NCBI GenBank assembly: GCA_963691775.1
Contig: OY829369.1
Span: 372,001-436,000 of the forward strand
Source: JAZBPO01 sp963691775
GTDB taxonomy: Bacteria; Pseudomonadota; Gammaproteobacteria; Pseudomonadales; Azotimanducaceae
Reading direction: 5' to 3'
Length of the DNA stretch: 64,000 bases
Shown here: one piece after another, positions 8,559 through 17,108 of the stretch
Layout: each line of letters opens with the position of its first letter
Position numbering within the stretch: the first letter of the stretch is position 1
Made by a program: the position numbers and the translations under genes
The notes under the pieces: generated by a model
Told to the model about the DNA's origin: nothing
The model's database searches: none
What the model saw: the letters and a program-made list of their open reading frames with translations, nothing else

Positions 8559-9699
8559 CAGATGCACTCTCCAGTCGAACCGGACCGCCGGGGTATGCGA
8601 CAAACCACTCCTCGTCTGCCAGCGGCGCATCGAGTGCCGCGTCGACGGCGGACCGCACCGCGTCGACGGCCTCGTTGCGCACCAGCGCGATCGCCCAGCC
8701 GCCGAAGCCGGCACCCGTCAGACGCGCGCCTTCGCAACCCGGCGTAGCGACCGCGGCCTCCACGATCGCATCCAATGCGGGCGTGGACACCTCGTAGTCG
8801 TTCCGCAGCGACGCATGGGACGCAGTCATGAGCGCGCCGAACGCGGCCCAGTCGCTCGCCTCGGCGGCGAGGAGCGCCTGCTCGACGCGCAACTGCTCAC
8901 TGATCACGTGACGCACGCGGCGCCAGGGCACGTCGTCGACGACAACGCCGTTCAGCGCATCCGACGGCGGCATTGCGTCGTCGGGAAGGCCGAGGCGATC
9001 GAGCCCGATCGCGAGTTCCGCGCGCCGCGCGTTATAGCCACCACTGGCAAGCGTGCGCGGCGTTCGGGAGCGCATGACGAGCAGACGGTGGTCAGGCCAG
9101 GCCAGCGACACGGGGGTGAACGCTCCGCGCGCGCAGTCGAGCGCAATCGCGCCGCCGCTGCGGCCGAACACCACCGCTAGCTGATCCATCAGACCGCACT
9201 GCACACCCACGAACTGATGCTCGACCCGCTGCGCGAGGCGCGCGAGTCCGATCCCCTCCAGGCGCGGCAGCAACCCCAGTGCCGCCAGTACCCGAGCCAG
9301 TCCTACGCCGAAGGATGCGGAAGACGACAGTCCGCCGCCCCACAGATCACCCGCGAAGACGATCCGCCCAGCAAGGGGTGCTCCGGTAGGGCGCCCGAGG
9401 GCAAACAACCCCTTGAGAAACGCGTGCCAATCCACGACCGCCAGCGCATCGACGTCCGCGATAGAGGAGACCCGCAGAACTTCACCGCGATCGAGTGCCT
9501 CGAGCGTGAGCCCCGATGTCGCGCCGACTTCGAAACCGAACCAGGTGCCACGATCGATCGACATCGGCAGGACGGTGCCCCCCAAGTAGTCGATGTGGTC
9601 GCCGATCAGATTAATACGGCCCGGTGCGAAGCACAGACGCGCCTCTGGCGCGGCGGCCAGGACTCGTTCCCGCGCGCTTCGATCGTTGGAAGACTCCAC
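8548..9699 (-). CDS. galK: Galactokinase
   Basis: GHMP-superfamily kinase that makes galactose-1-phosphate. The galactokinase signature is seen as GRINLIGDHIDYLGGTVLP (Asp where most have Glu in the GEH position), the ATP loop as GGGLSSSASFG, and the C-terminal GHMP motif as LTGAGFGGWAI. The length of 383 residues is normal. The start is a GTG with no obvious strong ribosome site. It is the first gene of a two-gene galK-galT operon; no galE or regulator is adjacent. The 155-base gap to the divergent P450 gene should hold promoters for both. Confidence 0.93.
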   Translation of the reverse strand: MESSNDRSARERVLAAAPEARLCFAPGRINLIGDHIDYLGGTVLPMSIDRGTWFGFEVGATSGLTLEALDRGEVLRVSSIADVDALAVVDWHAFLKGLFALGRPTGAPLAGRIVFAGDLWGGGLSSSASFGVGLARVLAALGLLPRLEGIGLARLAQRVEHQFVGVQCGLMDQLAVVFGRSGGAIALDCARGAFTPVSLAWPDHRLLVMRSRTPRTLASGGYNARRAELAIGLDRLGLPDDAMPPSDALNGVVVDDVPWRRVRHVISEQLRVEQALLAAEASDWAAFGALMTASHASLRNDYEVSTPALDAIVEAAVATPGCEGARLTGAGFGGWAIALVRNEAVDAVRSAVDAALDAPLADEEWFVAYPGGPVRLESASDAL

Positions 9700-9854
9700 G
9701 TGAGGTCGAACCGTCCTTGCGATGGATGGCGGATTCTGAGCAAGCCCTGCAGCGCGCGCCAGTGCGGGATGGACGCATTAGCCTTCGCGGTGGAGGATGT
9801 TCCGCAACACGCGGGCGGCACAGATCGACCTGCGAGCTGAGGGAGGGAAAGCCC

Positions 9855-11117
9855 ATGGGCGCAGAGGCAGCGACCGCAACAGACGTGGCGGCTACGCCGC
9901 TCGAAGAGATCGACGTGAGCCGGCCGGAGATCTTCGCCGACGGTAGCTGGCGCCACTGGTTCACCCGCTTGCGGCAGGAAGCGCCAGTCCACTATTGCGC
10001 CCACGCAGCCACCGGGCCCTTCTGGTCCGTTACGCGACACGCGGATATCAAGGCCGTGGATACGGATCATCGCCGCTTCTCGTCCGAACTCGGCGGCATC
10101 ACCATCGCAGACGTACCCGCGGGCGACGAGGTTCGATTGGACAACTTCATCGCCATGGACGAGCCCGCACACTCGGCGCAGCGCCGGGCAGTCTCACCGT
10201 CCGTCGCACCCGCGAACCTCGCGCGTATGGAACCCCTGATCCGCGAGCGCGTCGTGGACATCCTGGAACACCTGCCCGTCGGCGAGTCCTTCAACTGGGT
10301 CGAGCACGTTTCGGTGGAGTTGACGGCCCGCATGCTCGCAACCCTCTTCGACTTCCCCTACGCGGAGCGTCGCAATCTCATCTACTGGTCCGACGTCACG
10401 ACGGCGTCGCCGGAGCTGATGGGGGAGGCTGGCGTCAATCGGGCGCAGCGCGTGGCCGCCTTCCAGGCCTGCGCGGACGCGTTCATGACGCTATGGAACG
10501 ACCGCGCGGCAACGGGCAGTCAGGGCGATGATCTGATCTCGATGCTCCAGCGCGGCGACTCAACTCGCGACATGCACACCCGCCCGACCGAGTTCCTTGG
10601 CAACATCCTGCTGCTGATCGTCGGCGGCAATGACACCACCCGGAACTCCATCTCCGCCGGCGTGCACGCGCTCAATCGCTGGCCCGAGGAGTACGCGAAA
10701 TTGCGCGCCGACCCGAGCCTAATCCCGAACATGGTGGCCGAATTCGTGCGCTGGCAATCGCCAGTCATTCATATGCGTCGCACAACGCGGGAAGACGTTG
10801 AACTCGCAGGCGTACGCATTCCCGCGGGCGAAAAAGTGATCATGTGGTACCTGTCCGGCAACCGGGACGAGGCGGTGTTCGACGACGCGGACCGTGTCCA
10901 CATCGATCGCGCGAATGCCCGTCAGCACGTCTCCTTCGGCTTCGGCGTGCACCGCTGCATGGGGAACAGGCTAGCGGAACTGCAATTGCGCCTGCTGTGG
11001 GAAGAGATCGTCGCGCGCTTCGAGCACGTCGAAGTCGTCGGCGATGTCGTCACGCAGCCGAACAACTTCATCCACGGAATCGCGGACCTGCCCGTCGTCC
11101 TGCATCGGCGAGCCTGA
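9855..11117 (+). CDS. Cytochrome P450, CYP153-like
   Basis: Soluble class I P450 of 420 residues. The I-helix reads LLIVGGNDTTRNS, the K-helix ExxR is in EFVRWQ, and the heme loop is FGFGVHRCMGNRLAE with the thiolate Cys. The combination GGNDTTRNS, IHMRRTTREDVELAG, KVIMWYLSGNRDE and HRCMGNRLAELQLRLLWEEI is characteristic of CYP153, terminal alkane and fatty-acid hydroxylases; that assignment comes from recalled family pattern. CYP153 needs a ferredoxin and reductase, and neither is adjacent. The ATG at 9855 has GGGAGG about nine bases upstream; the reading frame opens 230 bases earlier but overlaps galK. Confidence 0.92.
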   Translation: MGAEAATATDVAATPLEEIDVSRPEIFADGSWRHWFTRLRQEAPVHYCAHAATGPFWSVTRHADIKAVDTDHRRFSSELGGITIADVPAGDEVRLDNFIAMDEPAHSAQRRAVSPSVAPANLARMEPLIRERVVDILEHLPVGESFNWVEHVSVELTARMLATLFDFPYAERRNLIYWSDVTTASPELMGEAGVNRAQRVAAFQACADAFMTLWNDRAATGSQGDDLISMLQRGDSTRDMHTRPTEFLGNILLLIVGGNDTTRNSISAGVHALNRWPEEYAKLRADPSLIPNMVAEFVRWQSPVIHMRRTTREDVELAGVRIPAGEKVIMWYLSGNRDEAVFDDADRVHIDRANARQHVSFGFGVHRCMGNRLAELQLRLLWEEIVARFEHVEVVGDVVTQPNNFIHGIADLPVVLHRRA

Positions 11118-11471
11118 ACACGCCCGCAGAGGCACAAGGACAACACGCGCGAGAATCGCTTCGGGCGTCAGGTGACCACACCCGCTCGTGGAACACATGG
11201 TGGCCGCCTTCGATGCAAAGGGGCTCTGCCCTTGCGCCAGCCCCTGGCCGACCCCGAAACCGGACAGGGCCGGTCCCGTCGGCCGGATTTCGAAGGCACG
11301 CATAGCGTTCAACAGTTGAAGCATCGGCGCGGCGCCGTCCGTGTCGTACAGCCAACGGACGACGAGACAGGGCGCGAGCGTGGTCGCTTTCGCTCGTCCC
11401 GCCCGTGATGATCACAACGCGGCCAGCTTCGATCGCCAGATGGCGTGTGGCTGGCCTTCCTGCGCAAACGA
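11118..11471. other. 354-base gap between P450 and molybdenum hydroxylase genes
   Basis: No gene is supported here. Both flanking genes point into it, so it should hold terminators, but I see no clear GC hairpin with a T run. Several frames are open by chance in this GC-rich DNA. A minus-strand frame (10971-11324) gives a plausible-looking peptide but overlaps the P450 gene and matches nothing I recognise. A decayed gene cannot be excluded. Confidence 0.5.
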
Positions 11472-13676
11472 TCAGGCCAGAAGCGCCTTTGCCAGCGGCA
11501 TGGCGCGCAGACGCTGCCCCGTCGCTCGATAGACCGCATTCGCGACGGCGGGCGCAATCGGTGGCAGACCAGGCTCCCCAACGCCCGTTGGCGCATCGGA
11601 GCTGTTGATGATCACGACACGCACTTTCGGCGCTTCCGTCATGCGCAGAATCGGATAGTCATGGAAATTCGACTGCTTGACCGCTCCATCCTCGATCTCG
11701 ATCTCGCCGTCGAGCGCGGCGGTGAGACCGAACATGACCGCGCCTTCCATCTGCGCGCGGATTACGTCGGGGTTCACGGCCGTGCCGCAGTCAACGACAC
11801 AGAGCACCTCGTGAACGCGGATACGGCCGTTCTCCACCGACACCTCGGCCACCTCTGCGACGTCGGTGAAGAAGGAACCGTGCGCAGCTAAGCCTAGATG
11901 ACGCCCGGCCGCCTTCCCCATGGTCGCCATCTCGCGTCCCGCGACCTCGACAACGTTGCGCAGGCGCGGATTGCCCCGCAGATGGGCGACACGAAACGCC
12001 ACAGGATCCTGCCCTGCCCGCTCGGCCAGTTCGTCCATGGCCGTTTCCTTGGCAAAGGCCGTATACGAGTGCCCAACGGAGCGCCAGAACGTCAGCGGTA
12101 TGCCGTGATCACGGGTGACGTGGCGCACGCTGAAATTGGGCAGGTCGTAATCCTCGTGGAACCCCTCGATCGAGGCGTTGTCGACCACCCAATCGCGCAT
12201 CGCCTTGTCGGCAAGGCCAACGGCCGCGTCGATCACGCCCTCTGGCGCCCCGGGCAGCACCGCGGGCAGCACGTTTTCCAGCGTGTCCGGAGTGATGTTG
12301 CCGCCAATGCGCTTTGCTTCCCAGGCGCTGATCCGACCGTCCGCGTCGAGTCCAGCGCGTATGCGCATCAGGGATGCTGGACGGTACAGGCCCGCACGGA
12401 GATCGTCTTCTCGTGACCAAAGGACCTTCACGGGCTTGCCCGTCGCCTTGGAGATCTGCGTCGCCTCGGCTACATAACGAATGGTGCCGCGGCGACCGAA
12501 GCCGCCACCCAGCCAGGTCTGGTGCACCGTGACCTGCTCCGGCTCGAGGTCTGCATGGCGCGCAACCAGCCCCTGGGTCGGCCCCGGGCCCTGCGTGCCC
12601 GCCCAGACTTCGGCGGCATCCGCGCGCACATGAGCCACTGCATTCATGGGCTCCATGGGCGCATGAGCGAGATAGGGCGCCCACCAGGTGGCTTCGAGCG
12701 TATCGCTTGCCGCGGCGAAGGCCGCTCTGAAGTCGCCTTCGGCGTGGGCTTCGTTACCGTCATCTTCGGCCGCGAACTCATAATCAGCCCGGACACTCGC
12801 GGACGAGACGTCAGCGGACGCCCCGCCCTGCCACTGCACGCTGAGCGCCTGCGCCCCCTTGCGCGCCTGCCAGTAGCTCGTCGCCACGACGGCCACGCCC
12901 GTATCGATCTCGAGCACATCGGTGACGCCGTCGACCGCGAGAGCGGGAGCAGCGTCCAGGGAGGACACGGTCCCGCCGAACACCGGTGAACGCAGCACGA
13001 CCGCGTGGTGCATGCCGGGCACATCGACGTCGATCCCGTAGACCGCCGTACCCGTGGCCTTCGGCAGCGAATCCAGGCGCGATGCGTCCTTGCCGATCCA
13101 GCGGAAGTCGCTGGCGGGCTTAAGCGGCGACTCGCTCGGCATCGGCATGCCGGCCGCCGTCTCGAGAAGATCCACGTAGGGAATGCGATGCGTCCCGTGG
13201 AGGACAAAGCCGTCGTCCGTCGACAATTCGGCCGGGGACGCGCCCGTCTGTGCGGACGCCGCCTGCAGCAATAGCATGCGCGTGTCGGCGCCAACCTGAC
13301 GCAAGGGCAACCAGTGCGCCTTCATGGCGCTGCTGCCACCTGTCGCCTGCACGCCGAAGTCCGGATTCACATAATCCGGATGCGCACTCGCGAGCTCGAT
13401 CTGCATGCGGTCGGGGGCGAAGTCGAGCTCTTCAGCCACGAGCGTGGTCAGGCCCGTTGTCACCCCTTGCCCCATTTCCGACCGAGGGCAGAAGAAGCGC
13501 ACCACGCCGTCAGGCGTGAACTGAAGAAAGGCATTCGGGACCCAGTCACCGTCGAGGCGCGCAACGGGCAAGCCCGGTTCGCTGCAGCCCGGAAGCAGGA
13601 ACCCGACGACAAGGCCGCCTCCGGCCATGACAGTGCCGCGCAGGAATGCCCGGCGGGACAGATTCGCAGCACTCAT
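11472..13676 (-). CDS. Molybdopterin-binding subunit of an IorB-type aldehyde/xanthine dehydrogenase, Tat-exported
   Basis: Large catalytic subunit (734 residues) of a periplasmic molybdenum hydroxylase. The N terminus has a twin-arginine signal (SRRAFLRG followed by a hydrophobic run, ending near LLPGC). Later come the molybdopterin loops GGGFGRRG and FWRSVGHSYTAF, and the C-terminal active-site Glu region GVGEPGLPPIAPA. This arrangement matches isoquinoline 1-oxidoreductase beta-type proteins, which take electrons from N-heterocycles or aldehydes. It overlaps the 2Fe-2S subunit gene by four bases (ATGA). No FAD subunit is present, as is usual for this type, where electrons pass to cytochrome c or another carrier. 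The substrate is unknown. Confidence 0.9.
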   Translation of the reverse strand: MSAANLSRRAFLRGTVMAGGGLVVGFLLPGCSEPGLPVARLDGDWVPNAFLQFTPDGVVRFFCPRSEMGQGVTTGLTTLVAEELDFAPDRMQIELASAHPDYVNPDFGVQATGGSSAMKAHWLPLRQVGADTRMLLLQAASAQTGASPAELSTDDGFVLHGTHRIPYVDLLETAAGMPMPSESPLKPASDFRWIGKDASRLDSLPKATGTAVYGIDVDVPGMHHAVVLRSPVFGGTVSSLDAAPALAVDGVTDVLEIDTGVAVVATSYWQARKGAQALSVQWQGGASADVSSASVRADYEFAAEDDGNEAHAEGDFRAAFAAASDTLEATWWAPYLAHAPMEPMNAVAHVRADAAEVWAGTQGPGPTQGLVARHADLEPEQVTVHQTWLGGGFGRRGTIRYVAEATQISKATGKPVKVLWSREDDLRAGLYRPASLMRIRAGLDADGRISAWEAKRIGGNITPDTLENVLPAVLPGAPEGVIDAAVGLADKAMRDWVVDNASIEGFHEDYDLPNFSVRHVTRDHGIPLTFWRSVGHSYTAFAKETAMDELAERAGQDPVAFRVAHLRGNPRLRNVVEVAGREMATMGKAAGRHLGLAAHGSFFTDVAEVAEVSVENGRIRVHEVLCVVDCGTAVNPDVIRAQMEGAVMFGLTAALDGEIEIEDGAVKQSNFHDYPILRMTEAPKVRVVIINSSDAPTGVGEPGLPPIAPAVANAVYRATGQRLRAMPLAKALLA

Positions 13677-14161
13677 GCCCGCGTCTCCTCTGCCATCGCG
13701 TCGGTGGCGAGCGCCTCGGCGCTCGCCAGAATTGCCTCCTTGATGCGCGGATAGCAGCCGCAGCGGCAGATGTTACCGGCCATCGCTGCTTCGACGTCGG
13801 CTTCGGTCGGTGAGGCGTTGGTGGCGAGGAAAGCAGCCGCCGACATGATCTGACCGGACTGGCAGTAGCCGCACTGCGGAACGCTGTGCGCGACCCAGGC
13901 TTCCTGCAGCGGATGCGGCGCATCCGGGGTCCCGAGCCCTTCGATGGTCGTGATCTCGCGGCCGTTGACTGCGGCTATGGGCAGGATGCACGTACGGGCT
14001 GCCTCACCGTCGACGTGCATGGTGCATGCGCCGCACAGGCCCGCACCACAGCCGAACTTGGAACCCTTGAGGCCGAATTCGTCGCGTACCGCCCATAGCA
14101 GGGGCGTGTCCGGCGCAAGATCTGTTTCCACGGTCTCGCCATTCAGTGTGAAGCGGATCAT
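13673..14161 (-). CDS. (2Fe-2S)-binding subunit, IorA type
   Basis: Electron-transfer subunit of 162 residues for the adjacent molybdopterin protein. The plant-type 2Fe-2S cluster ligands are in GCGAGLCGACTMHVDG with a fourth Cys in RTCILP. The second cluster ligands are in PQCGYCQSGQ and NICRCGCYPRIKEAI. It has no signal peptide, so it would be carried out with the Tat-tagged large subunit as a folded complex. It is the first gene of the pair, and the AraC regulator gene ends 40 bases upstream on the same strand. Confidence 0.93.
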   Translation of the reverse strand: MIRFTLNGETVETDLAPDTPLLWAVRDEFGLKGSKFGCGAGLCGACTMHVDGEAARTCILPIAAVNGREITTIEGLGTPDAPHPLQEAWVAHSVPQCGYCQSGQIMSAAAFLATNASPTEADVEAAMAGNICRCGCYPRIKEAILASAEALATDAMAEETRA

Positions 14162-14201
14162 TTGTGAGTCCTCCGGGCTGATGCCACCGTCTCTGGAGTT
14201 G

Positions 14202-15266
14202 TCATTGGGGACGCGCCGCGGGCACCTCGCCGCGTACCGTGTCCGGCGTTCGGCCGGTCCAGTCGTGGAAGGCGCGAAAGAATGAATTCGGGTCGCTAAA
14301 ACCTAGCAGCAGTGCGATCTCGGTGTTGGAGATTCGCGAGTGCGCCAGATAGTGCCGCGCCAGCTGTTCGCGGACCTCGGCGAGCACCCTCTGATAGCTT
14401 GTCGAATCCTCAGTGAGACGCCGCTGCAGCGTGCGTGTGCTGGTAGCGAGCCTACGTGCCGCGGCATCGATCGACGTTTCCCCGCCCGGGAGCATCTCCA
14501 CGAGCACGGCCCGGAGGCGTTCGCGCACGCCGTCTTCGCGCGTGAGATCGCGCAGGCGACGCCGCAGTTCCGGCTCGAAGAACGCCCAGAGCGCTTCGTT
14601 GCGCTTCAGATAAGGTCGTCGAGCGTCGTCAAGCGACATCACCAACTCTATGCGCGGGCCAGCCTCGACGGCCACGCCGAAGAAGTCCGTCACGATCTCC
14701 GCATCGGTCAGCGGTACCGGGCTGCGCGCACGCACCGCCTTGATCGGATGGCCTGTCCCCATGCGCGCCAGCTGCAGCCATATCGCGAGCTCGGCAAGGG
14801 CAAGGGCCGGTGGTGGCTCGAAGGACGCATCAACGAACTCCAGAGCGATCGCGAAGCCACCCGAACGTGCCCCCGCGTCCAGACGCACGGGCCCGAAAAG
14901 CGGCTTGAACTGGGCGAGGCGTCGCATTGCCGTCTCGAAGTCGGGGCTCGCCATCGCCGCGAACATGGAGGACTCGAAGGCTTTCGCAGAGACGTTCTCG
15001 ATCACGCGCACGGGCAGCGCCGGATCCGGATCAAGATGCGCGAGCGCGTTCCAGAAGCGCACATAGTCCCGGGGCGAAAGCCGCACCTCGCCCTGCTCGA
15101 AAAGATCCTCCGGCAGTCCGGCGGCACGCAGGAGCTGCATCGGTTCCAGACCTGCGTCACGAAGGACCCGGCGCCAGCCCGCGCCGATGGAAAAGTGTCG
15201 GCTGCCCGCGGCCATAGCGGCGCCCCGCATCGAGTGGTAGCGCAGCATGCGCGAACCGGGCCCCAT
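14202..15266 (-). CDS. AraC family transcriptional regulator
   Basis: Regulator of about 354 residues with the N-terminal arabinose-binding-type domain of the OruR/ArgR-like AraC branch (WRRVLRDAGLEPMQLLRAAGLP) and a C-terminal double helix-turn-helix. The latter shows AARRLATSTRTLQRRL and EIALLLGFSDPNSFFRAF, then WTGRTPDTVR. The start is uncertain: ATG codons at 15266, 15248, 15230 and 15215 are all in frame and none has a strong ribosome site. Its position just upstream of the IorA/IorB genes on the same strand suggests it controls them, but this is inference; it also faces the divergent Rieske oxygenase operon. Confidence 0.88.
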   Translation of the reverse strand: MGPGSRMLRYHSMRGAAMAAGSRHFSIGAGWRRVLRDAGLEPMQLLRAAGLPEDLFEQGEVRLSPRDYVRFWNALAHLDPDPALPVRVIENVSAKAFESSMFAAMASPDFETAMRRLAQFKPLFGPVRLDAGARSGGFAIALEFVDASFEPPPALALAELAIWLQLARMGTGHPIKAVRARSPVPLTDAEIVTDFFGVAVEAGPRIELVMSLDDARRPYLKRNEALWAFFEPELRRRLRDLTREDGVRERLRAVLVEMLPGGETSIDAAARRLATSTRTLQRRLTEDSTSYQRVLAEVREQLARHYLAHSRISNTEIALLLGFSDPNSFFRAFHDWTGRTPDTVRGEVPAARPQ

Positions 15267-15377
15267 GCGCACTCGCAAATCGCGCCAGCAGACCTACGGT
15301 TTGCGCCGCCCGCACCCTTGCACCGGCGAGCCTGCGCCGTACTCTTGGAGGGAGAGCAGCTTAGGCGAGCGCACCTC

Positions 15378-15617
15378 ATGTCGGGCCGACCTACTGAACG
15401 CACTCTCAAGCACCCGCTGTCCGGCGCCGTCTACACCGCGCTCGACGACGGCACAGTGCGGGTGGAGATCAACGGCCGCAGCGGTCTGTTCCACCACGAC
15501 GGGCGTCATGTTTCTGGCGAGCTTCGCGTTGCCGATCCACATATGACGCTTTGGCTCGCAGGACCCCAGTTGCCCGCCGCCGCCGAAAGCTTACGGCGCT
15601 ATAGCGACGACACCTGA
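15378..15617 (+). CDS. Small hypothetical protein upstream of Rieske oxygenase
   Basis: A 79-residue frame starting with ATG at 15378 and ending 14 bases before the Rieske oxygenase start. The product has an alternating hydrophilic and beta-strand-like pattern (AVYTALDDGTVRVEINGRSG, then GELRVADPHMTLWLAGP) and no signal peptide or metal motif. It is not a family I recognise. Support is its position, its codon-like composition and its tight spacing to the next gene. It may encode an accessory protein of the oxygenase or may be spurious. Confidence 0.55.
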   Translation: MSGRPTERTLKHPLSGAVYTALDDGTVRVEINGRSGLFHHDGRHVSGELRVADPHMTLWLAGPQLPAAAESLRRYSDDT

Positions 15618-15631
15618 TCGGAGCACGCTCC

Positions 15632-16984
15632 ATGGCCCAAGCAGAGCGACCAACCGATTCATCGGGCGTCTCCTACCAGAGCCTGATCGCAAGCGACGCA
15701 GTCCCCGCGCGCTGGCCATTGACGGAAGTGAATCGCTACGAAGGCGATCAGGTTACCGTACCCATCGCTCGCTACGTCGATCGCAGCTATCACGAGCTGG
15801 AGATGGCGCATCTCTGGCCCAGGGTCTGGCAGATGACGTGTCGAGAGGAGCAGATTACCGACGTCGGTGACTTCCACGTCTACGAGATTGGCCGGTTCTC
15901 GATCATCATCGTGCGGACCGCCGAGGGCCTGCGCGCCCACCACAACGTTTGCCGCCATCGCGGCCGCAAACTGTGCGATGCGCATCAGGGCCACGCCGCA
16001 AGCTTCATCTGCCCCTTCCATGGCTTCAGCTGGAATCTTGACGGCAGCAATCGCAGCGTCACCTCCGACTGGGATTTCCCACACGTCAATCGCGCGGAAT
16101 TCGCTTTGACGGCTGTGCAGGTGGACACCTGGGGCGGCTGGGTCTTCGTCAACATGGACCTCCAGGCACCGCCGCTCGCCGAGCATCTCGGCGCTCTGCC
16201 CGACCACTTCCGCGACTGGCAGCCTGAAGCGCGCTATCTGCAGGCTTGGTGCGCAAAGGTCCTGCCAACGAACTGGAAGGTGACGCAGGAGGCCTTCATG
16301 GAGGCGTTTCACGTCATCACGACCCACCCGCAGATCCTCGAGGGCACCGGCGACGAGAACAGCCAGTACGACGCCTGGGACACTTTCTCGCGCGCCATCA
16401 CGCCGAACGGGACGCCAAGCCCGCACCTGAAGCATCAGCTCAGCGAACAGGCGCTCTTCGACGCCGTGACCATGCGCTATCGAAATCAGTCGTCGCTCGC
16501 GGAGATTCCCGAGGGGGCGACCGCACGGGCGGTCCTCGGTGCGAGCATGCGTCAGCGATGGGGCGGCTGCTTTGAGGATGGCAAGGCGATCACCGACGCC
16601 GAAGCGAACGACTCGATCTACTACACGCTATTCCCGAACTTCCATCCATGGGGAGGACTGAACGGAATCAACTATCGCTTCCGGCCCTACGGCGATCGTC
16701 ACGATGCCTGCGTGATGGAGTGCTTCTACCTTGCGCCGTTCAACGGCGAGCGGCCCCCACCTGCAGCGATGCACTGGCTCGACGTCGACGACGACTGGAC
16801 CGAAGCGAGCGAGCTTGGAATCCTCGCCAAGGTCTTTCAGCAGGACGCCTTCAATCTGCCGCAGGTGCAAACGGGGCTCGAAGCTGCGCAGTTCGACTCG
16901 ATCACCCTTGCGCGCTACCAGGAAACCAAGTTACGCCACTTCCATGCCCTTCTCAGCGAATGGGTGGACGCGCGCGGCGCCTGA
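15632..16984 (+). CDS. Rieske (2Fe-2S) aromatic ring-hydroxylating oxygenase, alpha subunit
   Basis: Catalytic subunit (450 residues) of a Rieske non-heme iron oxygenase. The Rieske cluster is bound by C107-x-H109 in VCRHRG and C127-x-x-H130 in CPFHG. The mononuclear iron region is EAFMEAFHVITTHPQ, with H227 and H232 as likely ligands; the third carboxylate ligand is not obvious to me by eye. The usual bridging Asp just before the first His is Glu224 here, one residue in from its normal context, which is worth checking. No beta subunit, ferredoxin or reductase is adjacent. The substrate cannot be told; steroids, choline-like compounds and aromatics are all handled by this superfamily. Confidence 0.9.
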   Translation: MAQAERPTDSSGVSYQSLIASDAVPARWPLTEVNRYEGDQVTVPIARYVDRSYHELEMAHLWPRVWQMTCREEQITDVGDFHVYEIGRFSIIIVRTAEGLRAHHNVCRHRGRKLCDAHQGHAASFICPFHGFSWNLDGSNRSVTSDWDFPHVNRAEFALTAVQVDTWGGWVFVNMDLQAPPLAEHLGALPDHFRDWQPEARYLQAWCAKVLPTNWKVTQEAFMEAFHVITTHPQILEGTGDENSQYDAWDTFSRAITPNGTPSPHLKHQLSEQALFDAVTMRYRNQSSLAEIPEGATARAVLGASMRQRWGGCFEDGKAITDAEANDSIYYTLFPNFHPWGGLNGINYRFRPYGDRHDACVMECFYLAPFNGERPPPAAMHWLDVDDDWTEASELGILAKVFQQDAFNLPQVQTGLEAAQFDSITLARYQETKLRHFHALLSEWVDARGA

Positions 16985-17108
16985 CGCGCGCCGTTTCCGC
17001 GTGCCCTCAGGCCACCCCATCACGCTAAGCTCCGCGCGCGAAACACTGGACGATGGCGCCCGAGACGAGGGGCGCGCGAACCTGAAGGAACGAGTCGTAA
17101 CCTAGATC

